A stretch of 64,000 nucleotides of DNA, taken from assembly GCA_963706785.1 (NCBI GenBank), contig CAVPNJ010000002.1:930001-994000 (forward strand). The letters run 5' to 3'. Within the stretch, counting starts at the first letter, position 1. Each line of letters opens with the position of its first letter. Positions 18,221 through 25,894 of the stretch are shown here, one piece after another. The stretch comes from Pollutimonas sp963706785. GTDB taxonomy: Bacteria; Pseudomonadota; Gammaproteobacteria; Burkholderiales; Burkholderiaceae_B. The translations under genes were made by a program, and so were the position numbers. Under the pieces are notes generated by a model that saw only the letters and a list, made by a program, of their open reading frames with translations, had not been told where the DNA came from and made no database searches.

Positions 18221-18544
18221 TTACACCGTGAAAGACTCGCCGCAACCGCAAGTAGCCTTTTCGTTGGGGTTGGAGAATTTGAATCCTTCATTCAGCCCTT
18301 CTCGGGCATAATCCAGCTGCGTGCCTTCGAGATAGGGAAGACTTTTAGGATCAATGAATACCTTGACTCCTAGCTGCTCGAACATTTGATCTTCAGGATT
18401 GGGCTGGTCGACGTATTCGAGCTTATATGCCATGCCGGAGCAACCAGTCGTACGCACGCCTAGGCGCAAGCCCAGGCCTTTGCCGCGTTTCTCGATATAG
18501 CGGCTGATATGGTCAGCCGCTTGTTGTGTAAGCGTAATTCCCAT
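18221..18544 (-). CDS. iscA: A-type iron-sulfur carrier IscA
   Basis: A 107-residue A-type carrier that accepts iron or clusters from IscU and passes them to apoproteins. The three conserved cysteines are Cys35 (TTGCSG), Cys99 and Cys101 (CGCGESF). It lies two bases after iscU and one base before hscB, in the canonical isc order. An ErpA assignment is less likely given this context. Confidence 0.95.
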   Translation of the reverse strand: MGITLTQQAADHISRYIEKRGKGLGLRLGVRTTGCSGMAYKLEYVDQPNPEDQMFEQLGVKVFIDPKSLPYLEGTQLDYAREGLNEGFKFSNPNEKATCGCGESFTV

Positions 18545-18546
18545 GA

Positions 18547-18930
18547 TTAGTCCTGGTGCTTTTCCTTGTAATTCTGGACTGCCGCCTTGATGGCATCTTC
18601 GGCCAGAATGGAACAGTGAATCTTGACCGGCGGCAGCGCTAGTTCTTCAGCGATCTGCGTGTTGCGGATATCCATTGCCTGGTCCAGGGTCTTGCCCTTG
18701 ACCCACTCGGTGACGAGCGAACTTGACGCAATAGCCGAGCCGCATCCATAGGTTTTGAAGCGTGCATCTTCGATGATACCCGATTCGTTTACCTTGATCT
18801 GCAACTTCATGACGTCGCCACAGGCCGGTGCCCCGACCATTCCCGTACCTACCGTTGTATCCGACTTGTCGAATGTACCAACATTGCGCGGATTTTCGTA
18901 GTGGTCGAGTACTTTATCGCTATAAGCCAT
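18547..18930 (-). CDS. iscU: Iron-sulfur cluster assembly scaffold IscU
   Basis: A 127-residue scaffold on which IscS-derived sulfur and iron are assembled into [2Fe-2S]. Ligands Cys37, Asp39, Cys63, His105 and Cys106 are all present, as is the HscA recognition motif LPPVK (99-103). Length equals E. coli IscU (128). Confidence 0.97.
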   Translation of the reverse strand: MAYSDKVLDHYENPRNVGTFDKSDTTVGTGMVGAPACGDVMKLQIKVNESGIIEDARFKTYGCGSAIASSSLVTEWVKGKTLDQAMDIRNTQIAEELALPPVKIHCSILAEDAIKAAVQNYKEKHQD

Positions 18931-18950
18931 AGTGCCTGATGTCCTTTACT

Positions 18951-20162
18951 TTAGTGTGCGGCCCATTGAACCGTATTCAAATCAATCCCTTCTTGGGCCA
19001 TTTCCCACAAAGGTGACATATCGCGCAGCTTGCTTACCCGCTTGGTGAGCAGGTCGATGGCAAAGTCGACCTCTTGCTGGGTGGTAAAACGGCCCAGCGT
19101 AAATCGAATGGAACTATGTGCGAGCTCGTCGTTGCGGCCCAGGGCGCGTAATACGTAAGATGGCTCGAGGCTGGCTGATGTACATGCTGATCCACTGGAT
19201 ACGGCAAGTTCCTTGATAGCCATGATCAACGATTCGCCTTCTACGTAGTTGAAGCTGACGTTAAGATTGTGCGCCACCCGCCGGCTTACATCGCCATTCA
19301 GGTAGACCTCTTCAATCTTCGAGAGACCGTCCCAAAGGCGATCACGCAGCATGCGTATGCGCTCGTTCTCGGTCGACATTTCCAACCCGGCCAGGCGAAA
19401 TGCTTCGCCCATGCCGACTATTTGGTGGGGGGCCAGCGTACCCGATCGGAACCCTCGCTCGTGACCGCCGCCGTGCATTTGTGCTTCAAGGCGGACACGG
19501 GGTTTACGCCGGATATATAGTGCCCCGATCCCTTTGGGACCGTAGGTCTTGTGTGCGGAAAACGACATCAGATCGACCTTGAGCGCCTGGAGGTCGATTA
19601 CAACTTTTCCAGTGGCCTGGGCGGCATCTACGTGAAGAAGAATACCCTTTTCGCGACAGATGTCTCCGATAGCATCAATGTCTTGAATGACACCGATCTC
19701 GTTATTCACAAACATGACAGACGCTAGAATCGTATCGGGCCGCAATGCCGCGGTGAATGCGTCCAAATCGAGAAGGCCATTATCCTGAACATCTAGATAA
19801 GTGACTTCGAATCCCTGACGCTCAAGTTCGCGGCATGTGTCGAGTACCGCCTTATGCTCGGTTTTAACCGTGACTATATGTTTGCCACGCCCGGAATAGA
19901 ACCCTGCCGCGCCCTTGATAGCCAAGTTGTTCGATTCGGTGGCCCCTGACGTCCAGACGATTTCTCGAGGATCGGCGTTAACCAGTTGTGCGACTTGCCC
20001 ACGAGCTGCCTCGACGGCCTCTTCAGCATCCCAACCGTAAGAATGACTGCGGGATGCCGGATTGCCGAAATTCTCGTATAACCAAGGCACCATTTTATCG
20101 ACCACCCGCGGATCTACTGGTGTAGTGGCAGAATAGTCGAAATAAACTGGACGTGAAGACAT
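18951..20162 (-). CDS. iscS: Cysteine desulfurase IscS
   Basis: A 403-residue PLP enzyme that takes sulfur from cysteine for Fe-S clusters, tRNA thiolation and other uses. The PLP lysine is Lys205 in SFSAHKTYGP, and the persulfide cysteine is Cys327 in SSGSACTSA with the following LEPSYVL loop, typical of class I desulfurases. Length matches E. coli IscS (404). It lies 20 bp downstream of iscR. Confidence 0.97.
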   Translation of the reverse strand: MSSRPVYFDYSATTPVDPRVVDKMVPWLYENFGNPASRSHSYGWDAEEAVEAARGQVAQLVNADPREIVWTSGATESNNLAIKGAAGFYSGRGKHIVTVKTEHKAVLDTCRELERQGFEVTYLDVQDNGLLDLDAFTAALRPDTILASVMFVNNEIGVIQDIDAIGDICREKGILLHVDAAQATGKVVIDLQALKVDLMSFSAHKTYGPKGIGALYIRRKPRVRLEAQMHGGGHERGFRSGTLAPHQIVGMGEAFRLAGLEMSTENERIRMLRDRLWDGLSKIEEVYLNGDVSRRVAHNLNVSFNYVEGESLIMAIKELAVSSGSACTSASLEPSYVLRALGRNDELAHSSIRFTLGRFTTQQEVDFAIDLLTKRVSKLRDMSPLWEMAQEGIDLNTVQWAAH

Positions 20163-20182
20163 CGAAAAAAAACTCCTGTTCT

Positions 20183-20692
20183 TTAAACTGACGTTGTCGC
20201 CGTGATGGCCGCGTCGGGAGACCGGTTAAGACGCACCTCTGCTTGGGCTTGGGTCGCTTCCTGGAGAAGACGCATGCGCTGTTGATCGACCAGATCTTGT
20301 AACGACACCGAATCAAGGTAGTCCACCATTTTACGATTAAGTGTGGACCAGAGCTCGTGTGTCATGCACTTGCCGCTACTGCCATTACGACCAACATTGC
20401 AATCTTCCTTACCGCCGCAACTGGTTGCGTCTAGCGGTTCGTCGACGGCGAAAATAATATCTGCAACCGTGATATTGCGCGCAAGGCGAGCCAGGGTATA
20501 CCCGCCGCCGGGGCCGCGAACACTGTCGACAAGCTCGTGCCGGCGCAATTTGCCAAACAACTGCTCAAGATAAGAAAGCGAGATGTTCTGCCGATCGCTA
20601 ATTGCTGCCAGAGTCACTGGACCGCTTTGTTGCCGCAACGCCAGATCAATCATGGCCGTCACCGCAAAGCGCCCTTTAGTCGTTAAACGCAT
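20183..20692 (-). CDS. iscR: Fe-S cluster-responsive Rrf2-family regulator IscR
   Basis: A 169-residue Rrf2-type regulator that, when it holds a [2Fe-2S] cluster, represses the isc operon. The N-terminal winged helix (MRLTTKGRFAVTAM) is standard. Likely cluster ligands are Cys92, Cys98, Cys109 and His112. Spacing between the second and third cysteine is 10 residues rather than the 5 of E. coli IscR, so a 5-residue insertion (around NGSSG) enlarges the loop. A type 1 IscR box lies 54 bp upstream. Confidence 0.95.
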   Translation of the reverse strand: MRLTTKGRFAVTAMIDLALRQQSGPVTLAAISDRQNISLSYLEQLFGKLRRHELVDSVRGPGGGYTLARLARNITVADIIFAVDEPLDATSCGGKEDCNVGRNGSSGKCMTHELWSTLNRKMVDYLDSVSLQDLVDQQRMRLLQEATQAQAEVRLNRSPDAAITATTSV

Positions 20693-20745
20693 GGTGATTT
20701 CCTTGCCTAAGCCAGATGCTTGTAAAAAGTTAGCCAGCGAATTTA

Positions 20746-20770
20746 TACCCGACTAATTAACTCAAGTATA
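20746..20770. promoter_or_regulatory. IscR type 1 binding site upstream of iscR
   Basis: The 25-bp sequence at these positions begins ATACCCGACT and ends ACTCAAGTAT. Compared with the E. coli type 1 consensus (ATASYYGACT - 5 - AGTCRRSTAT), the left half matches 10/10 and the right half 9/10. Its place in front of iscR is exactly where holo-IscR represses its own operon. Confidence 0.82.
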
Positions 20771-20851
20771 GCAAAACGTTGACTGCAATACTAGGGTAAA
20801 CAGCAGGTGCTACCCAGTTATGCGCAAAGTGGCGGCCATTTACCGAAGCCC

Positions 20852-20881
20852 AAAAAAAAAACCGTGCTAGCCGCACGGTTT
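20852..20881 (-). terminator. Rho-independent terminator of the phosphatase gene
   Basis: On the minus strand AAACCGTGC pairs with GCACGGTTT (20873-20881 and 20859-20867, 5-nt loop), followed by a run of about nine T residues. It lies 24 bp after the stop of the leftward phosphatase gene. Confidence 0.88.
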
Positions 20882-20904
20882 GAGTTATGGGTTGAAAAAG
20901 TCAA

Positions 20905-21393
20905 CTAAGCGGCCTGGTATTGAGTGGCGCGTTTACGCACCAGTTCCAATACGCCTTGGCAAGCATCTTCAAGGTAATCCAAGACCTTGCCGAAGCCTTC
21001 AGGGCCGCCATAATATGGGTCGGGCACAGTAGCCTCTTCGAATTCATTGGCGAAGCGCATTAAAAGCATAAGCTTGTGCTGGTAAATTTTGGGGCATTGC
21101 TGCTGCAAAGCCGACAAATTTTCCCAGTCCATGGCCAAAATAAGGTCGAATTCACGGAAGTCTTCGGCCGTAATCTGGCGTGCTACACAATGAGCCAGCT
21201 CGTACCCCCGTTTTCGCGCCGCTGCTTGCGCACGAGCGTCGGGGGCCTCGCCAATATGGAAGCTGTGGGTGCCAGCGGAATCTACGCCCACGGCCCCAGA
21301 GAGTCCTGCCTCGTCGATTAACCGGCGAAAGACACCCTCTGCGCTTGGCGAGCGACAGATATTACCCATGCAAACGAAAAGTACCTTAGTCAT
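20905..21393 (-). CDS. Low-molecular-weight protein-tyrosine phosphatase
   Basis: A 162-residue cytosolic phosphatase. The active-site loop CMGNICRS (Cys8 to Arg14-Ser15) is close to the N-terminus, and the catalytic aspartate is in VPDPYYGG near the C-terminus. The start was set at the ATG 21393 (or the adjacent ATG 21396), the usual distance from the CX5R loop; no clear Shine-Dalgarno is present, and a TTG 18 codons earlier is less likely. In proteobacteria such enzymes act on tyrosine kinases of polysaccharide export or on unknown targets, and no kinase is nearby. It is a single-gene unit with its own terminator. Confidence 0.9.
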   Translation of the reverse strand: MTKVLFVCMGNICRSPSAEGVFRRLIDEAGLSGAVGVDSAGTHSFHIGEAPDARAQAAARKRGYELAHCVARQITAEDFREFDLILAMDWENLSALQQQCPKIYQHKLMLLMRFANEFEEATVPDPYYGGPEGFGKVLDYLEDACQGVLELVRKRATQYQAA

Positions 21394-21519
21394 CATAGGA
21401 GAGAGTGTGAGGGAAAACCCGCAATAAGGCAAGAGTTTTTGCAAGGCCAAATACGCCTAACGGAGGGCATTGACAAAAATAAAAACTTTGGTTTACCAGT
21501 ACCTTAGGAGGCTTTTTCT

Positions 21520-21648
21520 ATGGTCGGTATACGCGTGAATTGTCCCCGAGAGCTGAGCGGGAAACTGCTGTTGAAGCGGCAAAAAATGGCAATGGCGAAT
21601 AAGGACGACCGGGAAGTTAATACGTGTTATTTCCGCATATGCTTATGA
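21520..21648 (+). CDS. Possible 42-residue small protein in the phosphatase-uvrB gap
   Basis: A short reading frame from ATG 21520 to TGA 21648 in an otherwise gene-free 339-nt gap. It is preceded by a perfect AGGAGG (21506-21511) at 8-nt spacing, and further upstream by TTGACA (21470-21475) with only a poor -10 (TTACCA at 21493). A hairpin with a T-run follows on the same strand (21670-21697). The predicted peptide is basic (many Lys/Arg) with three Cys and no recognised domain or membrane segment. I do not recognise it. It could instead be the body of a small RNA, or chance. Confidence 0.3.
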   Translation: MVGIRVNCPRELSGKLLLKRQKMAMANKDDREVNTCYFRICL

Positions 21649-21669
21649 CAATCTTCTTAAAATGAGATC

Positions 21670-21697
21670 ATTGTCGCAATTCTGCAACAATTTTTTT
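21670..21697 (+). terminator. Plus-strand hairpin with T-run and no known upstream gene
   Basis: ATTGT-C-GCA (21670-21678) pairs with TGC-A-ACAAT (21683-21691) around an ATTC loop, followed by T residues to 21697. The T-run is on the plus strand only, so it does not serve the leftward uvrB or phosphatase genes. The stem is AT-rich, hence moderate confidence. Confidence 0.45.
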
Positions 21698-21732
21698 CAT
21701 ATAAAAAGGTTTAGGTGACCTCGATCGTTACT

Positions 21733-23766
21733 TTATGAAAACAAGGCCATTTGTTTCAACCGATTAAGCGCGTCCCGTGCCGCGGCTGCCTGTTCAAATT
21801 CTAGATTCTTGGCATGATCCATCATCAATTTTTCCAGACGCCGAATCTCTTTAGCGAGGGATTTGTCATCATGCAGAATATCAGGCGAAATATCATCAGC
21901 GTCGGATTTCTCGATAGGAGTCACTAGGACTCCATCTATCATTTCTCGTACTGCCTTGCTAACTCCGCGAGCCGTAATTCCATGGACCTTATTGAAGTCC
22001 AATTGCTTGAGTCGACGACGCTCGGTTTCATCCATAGCGCGCCGCATCGAATCGGTGATGCGATCAGCATACAAAATAGCTCGACCGTTAAGGTTACGCG
22101 CCGCGCGCCCCATGGTTTGGATCAAGCTACGCTCGGAACGCAGAAAGCCTTCTTTGTCCGCGTCGAGAATCGCTACGAGCGATACCTCGGGAATATCAAG
22201 CCCCTCGCGGAGCAAGTTGATGCCTACCAACACATCGAAGACGCCGAGACGTAAGTCGCGGATTATTTCGACCCGCTCGACCGTGTCGATATCCGAATGC
22301 AAATACCGCACCTTTATGCCACTTTCACTTAGATAGTCCGTTAGGTCTTCGGACATCCGCTTGGTCAGGGTAGTGACAAGCACACGATCTTTTACCGCCA
22401 CACACTTCTTGATCTCGCCCAACAAGTCATCCACTTGGGTGATCGCCGGTCGAACTTCGACCTCGGGATCGACCAAGCCAGTAGGCCGCACCACTTGCTC
22501 GACGACATTGTCGGAATGTTCCTTTTCGTACGCCGCCGGCGTCGCCGAAACGAATACACATTGGCGCATACGTTGCTCGAACTCTTCGAGCTTTAATGGA
22601 CGATTATCAATGGCTGACGGAAGCCGGAAGCCAAACTGCACCAGTGTCGACTTGCGCGAGCGATCGCCCAGGTACATGCCGCTGAGCTGCCCCAAGGTTA
22701 CATGACTTTCATCGATAAACATCAGGGCATCTGCGGGCAGATAGTCGATCAGTGTAGGCGGAGGCTCACCCGGCGCAGCGCCAGACAAATGTCGCGAGTA
22801 GTTTTCAATCCCCTTGCAGAAGCCAAGCTCTTGAAGCATTTCCAGATCGAAGCGAGTACGCTGCTCGAGACGCTGAGCTTCTACCAGCTTGCCGTCGGAC
22901 AGCAGAAACGCGACACGTTCGCGTAGTTCTTGTTTAATTGTCTCGATTGCGCGGAGTACGGTCTCGCGCGGCGTCACGTAATGAGAACTGGGAAAGACGG
23001 TAAAACGTGTAATCTTCTGCTTGATCTTACCCGTAAGGGGATCAAACATTTCAAGGGATTCGACCTCGTCGTCGAACAAGGTTATGCGAAGCGCAAGTTC
23101 GGCGTGCTCGGCGGGAAACACATCAATGATCTCGCCCCTGGCCCGGAAAGTGCCTCGCGTAAACTCGACATCGTTTCGTTCGTACTGCATTGCCACGAGG
23201 CGACCCAGCAATTCCTGGCGCCCGATCCGGTCTCCGGATCTAAGCATTAGCACCATGGCGTGGTAGTCGCCTGGATTTCCTATGCCGTAAATACATGAAA
23301 CCGTACCGACAATAATCGTGTCCCGCCGCTCGAGCAAGCTTTTGGTCGCCGACAAACGCATCTGTTCGATATGTTCGTTTATGGAAGAGTCTTTCTCGAT
23401 GAATAGGTCGCGCGCCGCCACGTAAGCTTCGGGCTGGTAATAGTCGTAATACGAGACGAAGTATTCAACGGCGTTATTTGGGAAAAAATCGCGCATTTCA
23501 GCATAAAGCTGGGCCGCAAGCGTTTTGTTGGGAGCCAGAACAATAGCCGGCCTTCCGGTACGGGCTATCACGTTGGCCATCGTGTAGGTCTTTCCCGACC
23601 CCGTGACCCCCAACAGAGTCTGGAACATGAGGCCATCGCCCATGCCTTCGACCAACGCCTCGATGGCCGCCGGCTGATCCCCGGCCGGCGGGTATGGCTG
23701 GAAAAGCTGAAATGGGCTATTGGGGTATTCGATGAAACCAGGCGCAGGGGCAATCATGCTGGACAT
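21733..23766 (-). CDS. uvrB: Excinuclease ABC subunit B
   Basis: A 677-residue helicase-like subunit of nucleotide excision repair, which loads onto damaged DNA with UvrA and recruits UvrC. Walker A GVTGSGKT is at 53-60, the beta-hairpin region (YYDYYQPEAYV) follows, helicase motifs are in order, and the C-terminal UVR domain is present. Length matches the family (about 670). It is divergent from the aminotransferase gene with 88 bp between. No CTGT-N8-ACAG box was seen in that gap, unlike E. coli uvrB. Confidence 0.97.
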   Translation of the reverse strand: MSSMIAPAPGFIEYPNSPFQLFQPYPPAGDQPAAIEALVEGMGDGLMFQTLLGVTGSGKTYTMANVIARTGRPAIVLAPNKTLAAQLYAEMRDFFPNNAVEYFVSYYDYYQPEAYVAARDLFIEKDSSINEHIEQMRLSATKSLLERRDTIIVGTVSCIYGIGNPGDYHAMVLMLRSGDRIGRQELLGRLVAMQYERNDVEFTRGTFRARGEIIDVFPAEHAELALRITLFDDEVESLEMFDPLTGKIKQKITRFTVFPSSHYVTPRETVLRAIETIKQELRERVAFLLSDGKLVEAQRLEQRTRFDLEMLQELGFCKGIENYSRHLSGAAPGEPPPTLIDYLPADALMFIDESHVTLGQLSGMYLGDRSRKSTLVQFGFRLPSAIDNRPLKLEEFEQRMRQCVFVSATPAAYEKEHSDNVVEQVVRPTGLVDPEVEVRPAITQVDDLLGEIKKCVAVKDRVLVTTLTKRMSEDLTDYLSESGIKVRYLHSDIDTVERVEIIRDLRLGVFDVLVGINLLREGLDIPEVSLVAILDADKEGFLRSERSLIQTMGRAARNLNGRAILYADRITDSMRRAMDETERRRLKQLDFNKVHGITARGVSKAVREMIDGVLVTPIEKSDADDISPDILHDDKSLAKEIRRLEKLMMDHAKNLEFEQAAAARDALNRLKQMALFS

Positions 23767-23854
23767 ATTTAGGGTAAACCCCTTATTATCACACTATTGA
23801 TACCGTTCTCCATTTCCATTCTTTATTGTCCCCTTTTCATCTGAAATCATCCAA

Positions 23855-25057
23855 ATGAACTCACTATTCGAATCAGTCGAACTCGCCCCGCGCGACCCTA
23901 TTCTGGGCCTGAATGAACAATATAACGCAGATACACGCACAGGCAAGGTCAACCTTGGGGTAGGTGTTTATTACGATGATGAGGGTCGGCTGCCGCTTTT
24001 ACAAGCCGTTCGTAAAGCCGAAGTCGCGCGCATCGAAGCTGCTGCTGCACGTGGTTACCTGCCAATAGAAGGAATTCCCGGGTACAACAACGGCGCCCGA
24101 ACCCTGCTCTTCGGCGCAAATTCACCCCTGGTAAGCTCTGGTCGAGTCCTGACCGCGCAGGCTTTAGGCGGTACCGGTGCTCTTAAAATTGGCGCAGACT
24201 TCCTAAAACAATTGCTACCCAACTCCAAAGTAGTAATTAGCAATCCCAGCTGGGAAAACCATCGCGCGCTTTTCGAGCGCGCCGGGTTCACGGTTGATAC
24301 CTATCCTTACTACGACCCGGACACTCGCGGCCTGGACTTCGCTGGTATGCTGGCGGGCCTACAGGGCTTGCCCGAGCAAACCGTGGTCGTGCTTCACGCA
24401 TGCTGCCACAATCCAACCGGCGTCGACCCCTCGTTTGAACAATGGCAACAGATCGTTCAGGTTGTAGAAGACAAGAAGCTGGTTCCATTCCTGGATATTG
24501 CTTACCAAGGCTTCGGCGACGGAATTGAGGAAGACGCCGCGGTTGTCAGGCTGTTCGCAGAACGCGACATGACTATGCTGGTTAGCTCATCTTTTTCGAA
24601 GTCGTTCTCGCTTTATGGCGAACGCGTCGGTGCCCTTACCCTGGTTACCTCAAGTAAAGATGAATCCGCACGAGTGCTCAGCCAGCTCAAGCGCGTCATC
24701 CGCACTAATTACTCCAACCCGCCGACGCACGGCGGCACAGTAGTTTCTACAGTGCTTAATACGCCCGAGCTCTACAGCCTGTGGGCTGACGAACTTACCG
24801 GCATGCGTGAACGCATTCGCGCAATGCGCATTCAGCTGGTTGCGAAGCTGAAAGAGCATGGCATTACACAAGACTTCGATTTTGTTCTGAAGCAACGCGG
24901 AATGTTCTCGTACTCGGGCCTGACAGCGGCTCAAGTTGACCGCTTGCGAGAAGAATTCGGCGTTTACGCAGTAAGTAGCGGCCGTATCTGCGTAGCTGCT
25001 CTGAACAGCCGCAATATCGACTACGTCGCGTCATCCATAGCAAAAGTTCTGGCTTAA
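23855..25057 (+). CDS. Aromatic/aspartate aminotransferase (class I, TyrB/AspC-like)
   Basis: A 400-residue PLP enzyme transferring amino groups between aspartate or aromatic amino acids and 2-oxoglutarate. The N-terminal LAPRDPILGLNEQY signature is that of the AspC/TyrB subgroup Ia, the PLP lysine is Lys249 in SSSFSKSFS, and HNPTGVD and the C-terminal arginine region are present. Length equals TyrB/AspC (396-400). Aspartate and tyrosine specificity cannot be separated by inspection. It lies divergent from uvrB and upstream of lexA. Confidence 0.92.
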   Translation: MNSLFESVELAPRDPILGLNEQYNADTRTGKVNLGVGVYYDDEGRLPLLQAVRKAEVARIEAAAARGYLPIEGIPGYNNGARTLLFGANSPLVSSGRVLTAQALGGTGALKIGADFLKQLLPNSKVVISNPSWENHRALFERAGFTVDTYPYYDPDTRGLDFAGMLAGLQGLPEQTVVVLHACCHNPTGVDPSFEQWQQIVQVVEDKKLVPFLDIAYQGFGDGIEEDAAVVRLFAERDMTMLVSSSFSKSFSLYGERVGALTLVTSSKDESARVLSQLKRVIRTNYSNPPTHGGTVVSTVLNTPELYSLWADELTGMRERIRAMRIQLVAKLKEHGITQDFDFVLKQRGMFSYSGLTAAQVDRLREEFGVYAVSSGRICVAALNSRNIDYVASSIAKVLA

Positions 25058-25094
25058 CGCTTGCTCTTTTAGCCAAAGTGTTGCAAAATCCAGA

Positions 25095-25110
25095 CTGTAT
25101 ATAAACACAG
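25095..25110 (+). promoter_or_regulatory. LexA (SOS) box in an extended palindrome before lexA
   Basis: CTGTATATAAACACAG is a perfect CTGT-N8-ACAG SOS box. The flanks extend the symmetry to a perfect 12-bp arm on each side (AATCCAGACTGT and ACAGTCTGGATT, 25087-25118). It lies 12 bp before the lexA start and overlaps the TATATA that could be the -10, as expected for autorepression. Confidence 0.92.
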
Positions 25111-25121
25111 TCTGGATTAAC

Positions 25122-25781
25122 ATGGCCGTCAAGCTTACCGAGCGTCAGCAACAAATCCTCGACCTAATCCGTACCGAAATCTCGCGTACAGGCTTCCCAC
25201 CTACACGTGCCGAAATCGCGCGTGCTCTGGGATTCAAATCCGCCAACGCCGCGGAAGATCACTTAAAAGCCCTGGCCAAAAAAGGGGCGATCGAACTTAC
25301 CGCTGGCGCCTCTCGTGGCATACGCTTAATCGAAACCCCAAGCAGTAACGGCATCGCCGCCTCGCTTGAACACGCTGCCAATGCCCTTACGCAATTATTG
25401 ATTCCTGTAGTGGGCCGTGTCGCCGCCGGCAATCCTATACTTGCTGCCGAACATGTCGAGCGCGAAATCGGAATCGAACCCGCTTTATTTAGCCAGACCC
25501 CCGACTACCTTCTGCGTGTGCGCGGCTTAAGCATGCGCGACGCCGGTATCCTCGACGGCGATTTGCTTGCCGTCAAGAAAACGCCCGACGCCCGCAATGG
25601 CCAGATAGTGGTGGCCCGCCTAGGTGACGAAGTCACCGTAAAACGTTTGTCTAGAATCGGCGATCGTATCCAGCTCCTTCCCGAAAATCCTGATTTTCAA
25701 CCCATTATCGTGGCTCCCGACGACGAATTTTCGCTCGAAGGCATTGCGGTAGGTTTGATCCGAACGACGCCATTACATTAA
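25122..25781 (+). CDS. lexA: SOS regulon repressor LexA
   Basis: A 219-residue repressor-protease that self-cleaves with RecA after DNA damage. The N-terminal winged helix occupies about residues 1-70, the Ala102-Gly103 cleavage bond lies in VGRVAAGNP, and the catalytic dyad is Ser137 (GLSMRD) and Lys174 (VTVKRL). It is slightly longer than E. coli LexA (202) because of a longer linker (about residues 72-95). It carries a perfect SOS box upstream and a strong hairpin downstream. Confidence 0.97.
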   Translation: MAVKLTERQQQILDLIRTEISRTGFPPTRAEIARALGFKSANAAEDHLKALAKKGAIELTAGASRGIRLIETPSSNGIAASLEHAANALTQLLIPVVGRVAAGNPILAAEHVEREIGIEPALFSQTPDYLLRVRGLSMRDAGILDGDLLAVKKTPDARNGQIVVARLGDEVTVKRLSRIGDRIQLLPENPDFQPIIVAPDDEFSLEGIAVGLIRTTPLH

Positions 25782-25826
25782 TGTGCTCAGGGCATATCTA
25801 GACCCTGCCATGCCCGCCGTAAAACA

Positions 25827-25852
25827 AAGGGACACTCCGTGGAGTGTCCCTT
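25827..25852. terminator. Bidirectional terminator hairpin between lexA and lon
   Basis: AAGGGACACTCC and GGAGTGTCCCTT form a perfect 12-bp stem around a tiny loop. It lies between the convergent lexA and lon stops and can serve both, with TTATCATTAT after the stem on the plus strand. Confidence 0.82.
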
Positions 25853-25894
25853 ATCATTATCGGCCGAAAAATTACGGGCCGATACCGCGCCGCA

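Noticed and set aside
23767..23854. A possible SOS box for uvrB
   Set aside because: No CTGT-N8-ACAG or near match was found in the divergent gap on either strand.
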